From NCBI GenBank assembly GCA_964449175.1, contig CAYUYH010000146.1, positions 1 through 7,048 of the forward strand: a DNA stretch of 7,048 bases. The letters are read 5' to 3'. A program made the position numbers and the translations under genes. Of the stretch, positions 1-6,180 are shown one piece after another. The notes beneath the pieces were generated by a model. That model was not told the DNA's origin. It did not search any database and saw only the letters and a list, made by a program, of their open reading frames with translations. The DNA comes from CAYUYH01 sp964449175. GTDB taxonomy: Bacteria; Planctomycetota; Phycisphaerae; SM23-33. Position 1 is the first letter of the stretch. Every line of letters starts with the position of its first letter.

Positions 1-3000
1 ATCGGCTCGGCGGCGTCGCTGGCCAGCCGCGTGCCCTTCCTGCACTTCTTCGACGGCTGGCGCACGAGCAGCGAGGTCGCCAAGGTCGAGGAGCTGACCC
101 CCGACGACATGCGGGCGCTGATCACCGACGATCTGGTGCTCGCCCACCGCAGCCGGGCCATGACACCCGACCGTCCGACTCTCCGCGGCACGAGCCAGAA
201 CCCCGACGTCTACTTCCAGGGCCGCGAAACCGTCAACAAGTACTACCTGGACTGCCCGCGGATCGTCCAGGAGCAGATGGACAAGTTCGCCAAGGTAGTC
301 GGGCGGCAGTATCACCTGTTCGACTACGAGGGCGCGCCGGACGCCGAGCGCGTGATCGTGCTCATGTGCACCGGCGCCGAGACCGTCCATGAGACAGTCG
401 AGAACCTCACCGCCTCCGGCGAGAAGGTCGGCCTGCTGAAGGTTCGTCTGTACAGGCCGTTCAGCATCGAGCACTTCGTCGCCGCATTGCCGAAGTCGGT
501 CAAGTCCATCGCCGTCCTGGACCGCACGAAGGAGCCGGGCAGCCCTGGCGAGCCGCTCTACCAGGACTGCATCAACGCCCTGGCCGAGGCGGGCCGAGAC
601 CTGAAGGTCATCGGCGGGCGATTCGGACTATCCAGCAAGGAGTTCACCCCCGCGATGGTCAAGGCTGCCTTCGACGAGCTGGCCAAGGCCGCCCCCAAGA
701 ACCACTTCACCATCGGCATCAACGATGACGTAACCAACACCAGCCTGTCCTACGACCCGTCGTTCAGCACCGAGGGCGACGACGTCGTGCGGGCGCTGTT
801 CTACGGGCTGGGCAGCGACGGCACGGTCGGCGCGAACAAGAACTCCTGCAAGATCATCGGCGAGGAGACGCCCAACTACGCCCAGGGCTATTTCGTGTAC
901 GATTCCAAGAAAGCGGGCGCGATTACCGTCAGCCATCTTCGCTTCGGCCCGCGGCCGATCCGCTCGCAATACCTGGTCAACAAGGCCAACTTCGTTGCCT
1001 GCCACCAGTTCTCGTTCCTGGAGCGCTACGACGTCCTGGCCGCGGCCATCCCGGGCGCAACGCTCCTGCTGAACGCGCCATATGCCGTCGAGGAGGTCTG
1101 GGACCACCTGCCGCGAGAGGTGCAGCAGCAGATCATCGACAAGAAGCTGAAGCTCTACGCCATCAACGGCTACGAGGTGGCCAAGGCCGCCGGCATGGGC
1201 GGGCGAATCAACACGATCATGCAGACCTGCTTCTTCTACCTCTCCGGCGTCCTGCCCCAGGACGAGGCCATCGCCGCCATCAAGAACTCCATCAAGAAGA
1301 CCTACGGCAAGAAGGGCGAAGAGGTCGTGAAGAAGAACTTCGCCGCGGTCGACCAGGCCGTCGCCAACCTGCACGAGATCAAGCTGCCCGCGGAGGCCAG
1401 CAGCAAGGTCGTCAAACCCCCGATCGTGCCCGCGCAGGCGCCGGAGTTCGTGCAGAAGATCACGGCGACGATCATGGCCGGGCGCGGCGACGACCTGCCC
1501 GTCAGCGCCATGCCGGACGACGGCACCTGGCCGACGGCTACCACGCAGTGGGAGAAGCGAAACGTCGCCCTCGAGGTGCCGATCTGGGACGCCGACGTGT
1601 GCATCCAGTGCGGCAAGTGCTCGATCTGCTGCCCGCACGCTGCCATCCGCACGAAGGTCTACGACCCGGCCCTGCTGGCCAAGGCCCCCGCCGGCTTCCG
1701 CAGCGCCGACGCCCGCGGCAAGGAGTTCGAGGGGATGAAGTGGACCGTGCAGGTCGCCCCGGAAGACTGCACCGGCTGCGGCATGTGCGTCCACACTTGC
1801 CCGGCAAAGAACAAGACCGAGCCCAACCGCAAGGCAATCAACATGACGTTCCAGCCGGATGTGCGGGCGGCCGAGCGAGAGTACTACGAGTTCTTCCTGT
1901 CGATTCCCGACATCGACCGCTCGAAGCTGCGGCTCAACACCGTCAAGGGCAGCCAGTTGTGCCGGCCGCTGTTCGAATACTCCGGCGCCTGTGCCGGCTG
2001 CGGCGAGACGCCCTACATGAAGCTGCTGTCGCAACTGTTCGGCGACCGGGCGATCATGGGCAACGCCACCGGCTGCTCCAGCATCTACGGCGGCAACCTG
2101 CCGACGACGCCCTACTGCGTAAACGCCGACGGGCGGGGGCCGACGTGGAACAACTCGCTGTTCGAGGACTCGGCTGAGTTCAGCTTCGGCTTCCGCCTGA
2201 CGCTGGACAAGCAGAACCAGTTCGCCCGCGAGCTGGTGGCGGCGCTCAAGGACAAGATCGGCGCGGAGCTGGCCGAGGGCTTGCTGTCGGCTGATCAGAG
2301 CAGCGAGGCCGGCATCGCCGCCCAGCGCCGGCGCGTGGCGCAACTCAAAGACAAGCTCGCCGGCGTCAAGGGCCCGCAGGCCGTCCAGCTCGCCAGCCTG
2401 GCTGACGCGCTGGTGAGCAAGAGCGTCTGGGCGATCGGGGGCGACGGCTGGGCCTACGACATCGGCTACGGCGGGCTGGACCACGTGCTGGCCAGCGGCA
2501 GGAACATCAACGTGCTGGTGCTGGACACGCAGGTGTACTCCAACACCGGCGGACAGTGCTCCAAGGCCACGCCGCGAGCGGCCGTCGCCAAGTTCGCCGC
2601 GGCGGGCAAGTCCGTGCCGAAGAAAGACCTCGGCATGATCGCCATGACCTACGGCACGATCTACGTCGCCCAGGTGGCCATGGGCGCCTCCGACGTCCAG
2701 ACCGTCAAGGCGTTCGTCGAGGCCGAGAGCTACGACGGGCCAAGCCTGATCATCGCCTATAGCCACTGCATCAACCACGGCATCAACATGAGGACGGGCT
2801 TCGACCAGCAGAAGGCAGCCGTCGCCTGCGGCGCCTGGCCGCTGTACCGCTACGACCCGCGGCTGGCCGCGCAGGGCGCCAACCCGCTGCAACTCGACTC
2901 CAAAGAGCCCACCATGTCCTTCAAGGACTACGCCTACAACGAGATCCGCTACAAGATGCTCGCGCTGTCGGACCCCGAGGGCGCCAAGCGACTGCTGGCC

Positions 3001-3102
3001 GAGGCCGAGAACGACGCGCTCACGCGGTGGCGCCTCTATCAGCAGATGGCCGCCATGCCGGCGCCCGGCGCGAAGGTGGAGATGGCCGCGGCCGCCAAGT
3101 AG
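1..3102 (+). CDS. nifJ: Pyruvate:ferredoxin (flavodoxin) oxidoreductase, 5'-truncated by window edge
   Basis: Single-chain enzyme that oxidises pyruvate with CoA to acetyl-CoA and CO2, passing electrons to ferredoxin or flavodoxin in the cytoplasm. The frame is open from base 1, and the GTG at 31 is internal (Val in the HFFDGWRTS stretch), so about 160-170 N-terminal residues with the pyrimidine-binding domain start are missing from a family length near 1,170-1,200. Visible in order: the end of domain I, the transketolase-C-like domain with RTKEPGSPGEPLY (about 520-560), the gamma-type domain (about 720-1370), and a two-cluster ferredoxin domain with Cys codons at 1600, 1609, 1618, 1630 and 1768, 1777, 1786, 1798. 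The TPP-binding domain follows, with CAGCGET at 1990-2010, GDG at 2440-2448 and the paired Asn at 2542. The proximal cluster ligands are Cys codons at 1990, 1999, 2074 and 2767. A terminator follows 23 nt after the stop. All expected ligands are present, and the reading frame is unbroken to TAG. A 2-oxoacid paralogue is possible but less likely given the full single-chain layout. Confidence 0.96.
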   Translation: MGSAASLASRVPFLHFFDGWRTSSEVAKVEELTPDDMRALITDDLVLAHRSRAMTPDRPTLRGTSQNPDVYFQGRETVNKYYLDCPRIVQEQMDKFAKVVGRQYHLFDYEGAPDAERVIVLMCTGAETVHETVENLTASGEKVGLLKVRLYRPFSIEHFVAALPKSVKSIAVLDRTKEPGSPGEPLYQDCINALAEAGRDLKVIGGRFGLSSKEFTPAMVKAAFDELAKAAPKNHFTIGINDDVTNTSLSYDPSFSTEGDDVVRALFYGLGSDGTVGANKNSCKIIGEETPNYAQGYFVYDSKKAGAITVSHLRFGPRPIRSQYLVNKANFVACHQFSFLERYDVLAAAIPGATLLLNAPYAVEEVWDHLPREVQQQIIDKKLKLYAINGYEVAKAAGMGGRINTIMQTCFFYLSGVLPQDEAIAAIKNSIKKTYGKKGEEVVKKNFAAVDQAVANLHEIKLPAEASSKVVKPPIVPAQAPEFVQKITATIMAGRGDDLPVSAMPDDGTWPTATTQWEKRNVALEVPIWDADVCIQCGKCSICCPHAAIRTKVYDPALLAKAPAGFRSADARGKEFEGMKWTVQVAPEDCTGCGMCVHTCPAKNKTEPNRKAINMTFQPDVRAAEREYYEFFLSIPDIDRSKLRLNTVKGSQLCRPLFEYSGACAGCGETPYMKLLSQLFGDRAIMGNATGCSSIYGGNLPTTPYCVNADGRGPTWNNSLFEDSAEFSFGFRLTLDKQNQFARELVAALKDKIGAELAEGLLSADQSSEAGIAAQRRRVAQLKDKLAGVKGPQAVQLASLADALVSKSVWAIGGDGWAYDIGYGGLDHVLASGRNINVLVLDTQVYSNTGGQCSKATPRAAVAKFAAAGKSVPKKDLGMIAMTYGTIYVAQVAMGASDVQTVKAFVEAESYDGPSLIIAYSHCINHGINMRTGFDQQKAAVACGAWPLYRYDPRLAAQGANPLQLDSKEPTMSFKDYAYNEIRYKMLALSDPEGAKRLLAEAENDALTRWRLYQQMAAMPAPGAKVEMAAAAK

Positions 3103-3125
3103 TATCACAATCCTGGGCAATCAAG

Positions 3126-3161
3126 ACGGGGCAGCCTGCCTTAGGCTGCCCCGTTGTATTT
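3126..3161 (+). terminator. Intrinsic terminator after the pyruvate:ferredoxin oxidoreductase gene
   Basis: A perfect 12-bp inverted repeat pairs 3126-3137 (ACGGGGCAGCCT) with 3143-3154 (AGGCTGCCCCGT) across a 5-nt loop. It is followed on the plus strand by a T-rich tail, TGTATTT, at 3155-3161. It lies 23 nt past the stop of the upstream gene, in the gap between two convergent genes. On the minus strand the same stem is followed by CTTGATT rather than a T-run, so it should serve the plus-strand gene much better than the PilT-like gene ending at 3206. Confidence 0.88.
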
Positions 3162-3205
3162 GACGCTATGGGAGCCGGGACGCGCCGACCACTGGCTACC
3201 GGCGA

Positions 3206-4240
3206 CTACACATAGTTGGCCATGACGGCTGAGGAGACCTCCGGCGTGATGGCGCCCTCGGCCAGCAGCGTCTCCACCGACTGCATCATGGATATCATGC
3301 CGAACTTACCGCCCGTGGCAATGATGTTCCGCAGGAAGAACGCGCCGCGGTTGCGGATGACATTCTTGGCTGCGTCGGTGGCGATCAGCACCTCGAGCGC
3401 CACCCTCTTGCCGCCCTCGGCGCTCGGCAGCAGCTCCTGGTGGACGATCCCCTGCAACGCCCCGGCCAGCAGGTAGCGGATGTGGCCCTCGTCCTCGACC
3501 GGCGCGTAGCTCAGCAGCCGCTCGATCACCTTATCTATCGAGATGACGTGCAGCGTGGACATCACCAGCACGCCGGTCTCGGCGGCCGTCAAGGCGATGC
3601 GGATCGTCTCGTAGTCGCGCATCTCGCCGATGGCGATGACGTCCGGATCCTGCCGCAGCGCTGCCCGCAGCCCCGTCGCGAACGACTGCGTGTCCCTGCC
3701 GACCTCGCGCTGGCGGACGATGCTCTTGTGGTTGATGTGGACCGTCTCGATCGGGTCTTCTATCGTAATGATATGCCGGCCGTGGTTGGTGTTGATCTCG
3801 TTGATCATGGCCGACATCGTCGTGGTCTTGCCCTGGCTGGTGCTGCCGGTGATGAGCACAAGCCCCTTGGTGAGGCTGGCGAGGTACCGGACCACCGGCG
3901 GCATCTGTAGCTCGTCGAGGCTCCTGGGCTGCTCGGGCAGGATGCGGATGACGGCCCCCACCGCCCCGTCGTTGTAGGAGATGTTCACGCGATATCGTCC
4001 GGTCTCGTCGGCGGCCATCAGGTCGAAGTCCAGCCGCTGGCGGAATAGCTCCTGCTGGTCCTCGCTGAGCAATTGGAAGGCGAGTTTGCGGGTCATTTCC
4101 GACGTGAGCGGCTTATCCGTCGCGGGGGTTAGGTCTTTGCCGATGCGGAACAGCAGCGGCGCGCCAGCGGCGATGTGCACGTCGGTGGCGTTCTTGGCCC
4201 GGGCAACCGCGATGAGCTTGCGTATGTGGTCGATCTCCAT
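3206..4240 (-). CDS. pilT: PilT-family type IV pilus retraction ATPase (divergent)
   Basis: Hexameric cytoplasmic ATPase of the GspE/PilT secretion superfamily; PilT members power pilus retraction for twitching motility, adhesion and DNA uptake. The 344-residue length is normal for PilT. The N-terminal PAS-like domain (about 1-110) carries GRYRVNISYNDGAVGAVIRILP. The ATPase core has Walker A GSTSQGKT (132-139), the Asp box EDPIE (161-165), Walker B VIAIGEMRD (201-209, Glu206) and the His box STLH (228-231). The C-terminal motif that is AIRNLIRE in classic PilT reads AAKNVIRN here (290-297), followed by ATGGKFGM (308-315). Walker A also departs from the usual GPTGSGKST while still matching GxxxxGK[ST]. 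ATG at 4240 is chosen because GGGGAG lies 7 nt upstream and MEIDHIRKLI matches a normal PilT start. It follows the membrane-protein gene by 45 nt on the same strand, suggesting co-transcription. No pilin, PilB or PilC gene is visible nearby, so a role in pilus retraction rather than another secretion or surface function is inferred. Confidence 0.9.
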   Translation of the reverse strand: MEIDHIRKLIAVARAKNATDVHIAAGAPLLFRIGKDLTPATDKPLTSEMTRKLAFQLLSEDQQELFRQRLDFDLMAADETGRYRVNISYNDGAVGAVIRILPEQPRSLDELQMPPVVRYLASLTKGLVLITGSTSQGKTTTMSAMINEINTNHGRHIITIEDPIETVHINHKSIVRQREVGRDTQSFATGLRAALRQDPDVIAIGEMRDYETIRIALTAAETGVLVMSTLHVISIDKVIERLLSYAPVEDEGHIRYLLAGALQGIVHQELLPSAEGGKRVALEVLIATDAAKNVIRNRGAFFLRNIIATGGKFGMISMMQSVETLLAEGAITPEVSSAVMANYV

Positions 4241-4247
4241 GATGTCG

Positions 4248-4253
4248 CTCCCC
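4248..4253 (-). promoter_or_regulatory. Shine-Dalgarno site of the PilT-like gene
   Basis: Reading the minus strand, GGGGAG occurs with a 7-nt spacer (CGACATC) before the ATG at 4240. This is a strong match to the anti-Shine-Dalgarno sequence at good spacing, and it fixes the start codon. It lies within the 45-nt gap after the upstream membrane-protein gene. Confidence 0.7.
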
Positions 4254-4285
4254 AGCTCGGCCTGGCCGGCCGCGGCATGACGGAC

Positions 4286-5992
4286 TCACCGCGACCGGTC
4301 TTCAAGCCACAATTCGATCATCTTCGCCCGTGTCTGGCGAGTACGGGAGTAGTTCCAGAAGTAGTAACCGATCTGGGCGTCCGTCAGCGACCACAGCCGC
4401 CAGCGGTACTCGGGATGGTCGATGTTCATGCCGACCTCCCTGACCCAGATCACCGGCTCGGTGGCAATGAGCCGGTTCACGTCCTCGGGCGTTTCCACCA
4501 CGGCGGGCTCGGATCTGCCGCGGATGCCCACCCGAAACGCGCCGGTCTTCCTGTTCCAGCCGGTCATGTCGTAGGTCATCGCGCCCAGGCCCTGCACGAA
4601 CACCGACCACGCCAGCAGGACGGCGAAGATGGCCAGCACCGCCTTCCGCCGCCAGACCCAGTCGATCACGGGCACGAGCATCACCGCCAGCAGCGGCATG
4701 GTGTCCACGATGGGCCGAGGCCCGTAGCACCAGCCGCCCCACCAGTCGAACCACTTGAACGCCACCACCAGCAGCGCCGCCGCGGCGACCACGATCGGCC
4801 AGAGCGCCGCGTATCGCCGCCGCGTCCACACGACAACCAGCCCCGCCAGCGCGAAGACCATAAACGGCGAGAACACCAGCAGCCCGCGCGACGGGCTTAT
4901 CATCAGCCCCGCGGCGCCCAGCCACAGCGGCGTCTGCCAGAGGTCGTCGGCGCCGGTCTTGTCCACGGCGACAATGTGCCCGGCGATGGACTGCCCGAAC
5001 TCCGTGGGCGAGCCGAAGTAGTACGTGTTGTATGCCGCCAGGGCAGCGGCTATGGGCAGCGCGGCCAGGACGTACGCCGCCACGGGCGCCGGCCGACGCC
5101 GCCTGACGCACATGACCAGCAGGTACACGCCCGCCGCGAAGGCCACGATCACGCTGGTCGGCCTGCACGCGACGGCCGCCGAGTATGCCAGGCCAGCCCA
5201 CGCGGCGCGCTTCCAACTGCCCGCCGCGCCGACCAGGAAGAACGTGCCCATCGCCAGGAAGAACCCGTTCGGCCCGTGCTGCCAGAGCGTCTGCGAGCTG
5301 ATGGGCCAGACGCCCGTGCCGATGCCGTAGGCGACGGCGACCAGCGCCGCCCGGCCGATTGTCGTGAACGCCCGCGCCGTCAGGAACACAAACACCGCCG
5401 AGCCGGCGACCAGCATGGCCGCGAGGGCCTTGCCGCCGTACCACAGCAGCGCCGGATGCGCGTTCAGGTCGCCACCGCAGGCAACGTGCAGCACCGCGAA
5501 CACAGGCAGCGCCGTCAGCCCCGCCCCAGGGCCGAACGTGTTCGCGTAGTACGGCTTGCCCTGGGGCGAGGAGTGCGGGGTGGCCACGATGTAGTACTTC
5601 GGCCCGGCCAGCTTCAGCTCGCCCGCGGCCAGGAGCTGCCCGTATGTGTATGGCTGGGAGGGGACCCGGTCGTCCCAGTCGTTGATGTAGACCGGCTCGT
5701 CCAGCGTGCGTCGCGGCCAGACCCATACGAACATGAACGGGAACGACTCGGGGTCGAAGGACAGCGACCCCGTCTTGAACAGCGTCACGGGCAGGTAGAC
5801 GTTGGGCTTGGCGTCGTTGCCGTAGAGGAACCCGCCATTGACATGATATATCCCCACAAGCGCCGCGAAGATCACCGCGGCGACGAGGGCCTTGTTCCGC
5901 ATCAGCCCGCCGCCACCTGACGCACCGCCAGTCGACGGCGACCCGTCGCCTTGCTCCTGACCTCCGCGCTTTGCCCGGCGCTTGCCGCCCAT
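4286..5992 (-). CDS. Polytopic membrane protein, GT-C glycosyltransferase-like
   Basis: A 568-residue integral membrane protein. After a basic, Gly-rich, probably cytoplasmic tail (residues 1-33, MGGKRRAKRGG...), a first membrane helix (about 34-50) leads into a long polar loop (about 51-158) rich in acidic and aromatic residues (NDWDDR at 104-109, NTFGPGAG at 151-158). About 10-12 further hydrophobic segments follow, roughly at 159-172, 186-206, 213-232, 242-258, 263-297, 302-322, 371-389, 393-413, 430-446 and 449-468, then a soluble tail (about 470-568). Motifs such as FGSPTEFG (326-333), SPSRGLLVFSPF (366-377) and WWGGWCYGPRPIVD (417-430) recall uncharacterised membrane glycosyltransferases of the PMT/ArnT-like GT-C superfamily, which transfer sugars from lipid-linked donors on the outer face of the membrane. 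Substrate is unknown and no catalytic residue can be assigned safely. ATG at 5992 gives the basic tail but lacks a Shine-Dalgarno site; ATG at 5902 (538 residues) is an alternative, with AGGTGG upstream but at long spacing. The open frame continues further upstream into argS, but that stretch is out-of-frame shadow. Confidence 0.8.
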   Translation of the reverse strand: MGGKRRAKRGGQEQGDGSPSTGGASGGGGLMRNKALVAAVIFAALVGIYHVNGGFLYGNDAKPNVYLPVTLFKTGSLSFDPESFPFMFVWVWPRRTLDEPVYINDWDDRVPSQPYTYGQLLAAGELKLAGPKYYIVATPHSSPQGKPYYANTFGPGAGLTALPVFAVLHVACGGDLNAHPALLWYGGKALAAMLVAGSAVFVFLTARAFTTIGRAALVAVAYGIGTGVWPISSQTLWQHGPNGFFLAMGTFFLVGAAGSWKRAAWAGLAYSAAVACRPTSVIVAFAAGVYLLVMCVRRRRPAPVAAYVLAALPIAAALAAYNTYYFGSPTEFGQSIAGHIVAVDKTGADDLWQTPLWLGAAGLMISPSRGLLVFSPFMVFALAGLVVVWTRRRYAALWPIVVAAAALLVVAFKWFDWWGGWCYGPRPIVDTMPLLAVMLVPVIDWVWRRKAVLAIFAVLLAWSVFVQGLGAMTYDMTGWNRKTGAFRVGIRGRSEPAVVETPEDVNRLIATEPVIWVREVGMNIDHPEYRWRLWSLTDAQIGYYFWNYSRTRQTRAKMIELWLEDRSR

Positions 5993-6000
5993 GACGCCAG

Positions 6001-6030
6001 AGTATCGGCCGCGGTGAGTCTGCTTGGCAA
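6001..6030 (-). promoter_or_regulatory. Candidate sigma70-like promoter for the membrane-protein gene
   Basis: Reading the minus strand, TTGCCA (6030-6025, 5 of 6 matches to TTGACA) is followed by an 18-nt spacer and GATACT (6006-6001, 4 of 6 matches to TATAAT). Only 8 nt (CTGGCGTC) separate the -10 box from the ATG at 5992, so the expected start of transcription would fall within a few bases of the start codon. This would give a leaderless or nearly leaderless mRNA, in keeping with the missing Shine-Dalgarno site. This is consensus matching by eye in GC-rich DNA; if translation starts at 5902 instead, the leader would be about 90 nt. Confidence 0.3.
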
Positions 6031-6045
6031 GGGATTTCGTGCTGC

Positions 6046-6063
6046 GGCCGGGGCTTACATCCG
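6046..6063 (-). repeat. Direct repeat copy 2 of the argS 3' end (18 nt)
   Basis: On the minus strand this reads CGGATGTAAGCCCCGGCC. It matches the argS terminal codons, stop and following bases (6164-6180) except for one extra G after TAA. It lies 118 nt from the argS copy, on the far side of the palindromic segment. It codes for nothing in this position. Confidence 0.75.
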
Positions 6064-6072
6064 CCAGGAAGT

Positions 6073-6125
6073 GTGTCGCGGGCATCTCGCCGCAGCGAGT
6101 CGCCGTGGCGACCTGTCCGCGACAC
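6073..6125. repeat. Nested inverted repeat able to fold as a three-way junction
   Basis: A perfect 9-bp outer stem pairs 6073-6081 (GTGTCGCGG) with 6117-6125 (CCGCGACAC). It can be extended inward by G6082.T6116 (a wobble on the plus strand only), C6083-G6115 and A6084-T6114. Inside are two adjacent hairpins: CTCGC/GCGAG (6086-6090 with 6095-6099, loop CGCA) and GTCGC/GCGAC (6099-6103 with 6108-6112, loop CGTG), sharing G6099. The two 14-nt hairpins match at 10 of 14 positions, and the terminal base pair is swapped in a compensating way. No open frame with coding character runs through it. It may be a dispersed palindromic (REP-like) element, a structured RNA, or part of the argS 3' untranslated region. 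Confidence 0.7.
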
Positions 6126-6126
6126 T

Positions 6127-6145
6127 CACGGCCGAGACGGCCGTG
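6127..6145. repeat. GC-rich palindromic hairpin downstream of argS
   Basis: A perfect 8-bp stem pairs CACGGCCG (6127-6134) with CGGCCGTG (6138-6145) around the 3-nt loop AGA. It begins two bases after the three-way-junction element and lies 27 nt past the argS stop on the minus strand. No T-run follows on either strand, so it is not a standard intrinsic terminator, although it could pause polymerase or protect the argS mRNA 3' end. Confidence 0.65.
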
Positions 6146-6163
6146 CCACTGTGCGCGCCCCCA

Positions 6164-6180
6164 GGCCGGGGTTACATCCG
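6164..6180 (-). repeat. Direct repeat copy 1, overlapping the argS stop codon (17 nt)
   Basis: On the minus strand this reads CGGATGTAACCCCGGCC. It comprises the last two argS codons (Arg, Met), the TAA stop and eight following bases. A near-perfect second copy lies at 6046-6063. The Arg-Met ending is typical of arginyl-tRNA synthetases, so this copy is probably the native sequence. Confidence 0.75.

Noticed and set aside
31..33. GTG at 31 as the true start of the oxidoreductase
   Set aside because: The frame is open to base 1 and residues before the GTG continue the family sequence leading into the HFFDG motif, so the gene is truncated by the window.
628..3120. Very long open frame (830 codons) on the minus strand opposite the oxidoreductase gene
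   Set aside because: Its translation is low-complexity (rich in Gly, Arg, Val, Leu, His, Asp) with no recognisable domain and is the mirror of a gene with strong GC third-position bias. The plus-strand protein is unambiguous.
4175..5920. 581-codon plus-strand open frame opposite the membrane-protein gene
   Set aside because: The Arg/His/Pro/Gln-rich product has no domain and lacks the membrane segments seen in the minus-strand frame. It also overlaps the start of the PilT-like gene antisense. It is a GC-bias shadow.
4302..6125. 607-codon minus-strand frame overlapping the membrane-protein gene in another phase
   Set aside because: The product is Arg/Gly/Ala-rich without hydrophobic segments or motifs; the alternative phase gives a coherent polytopic protein.
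6073..6125. tRNA gene suggested by the branched fold
   Set aside because: It is only 53 nt, has two rather than three inner arms, and lacks a recognisable T-loop (TTCGA-type) or anticodon arm.
6127..6171. Intrinsic terminator for argS
   Set aside because: The 8-bp hairpin at 6127-6145 and a weak CCCC/GGGG pairing at 6159-6171 exist, but neither is followed by a T-run on the minus strand.
5993..6171. CRISPR array
   Set aside because: Only two near-identical short units occur, with no regular series of spacers and no cas genes nearby.
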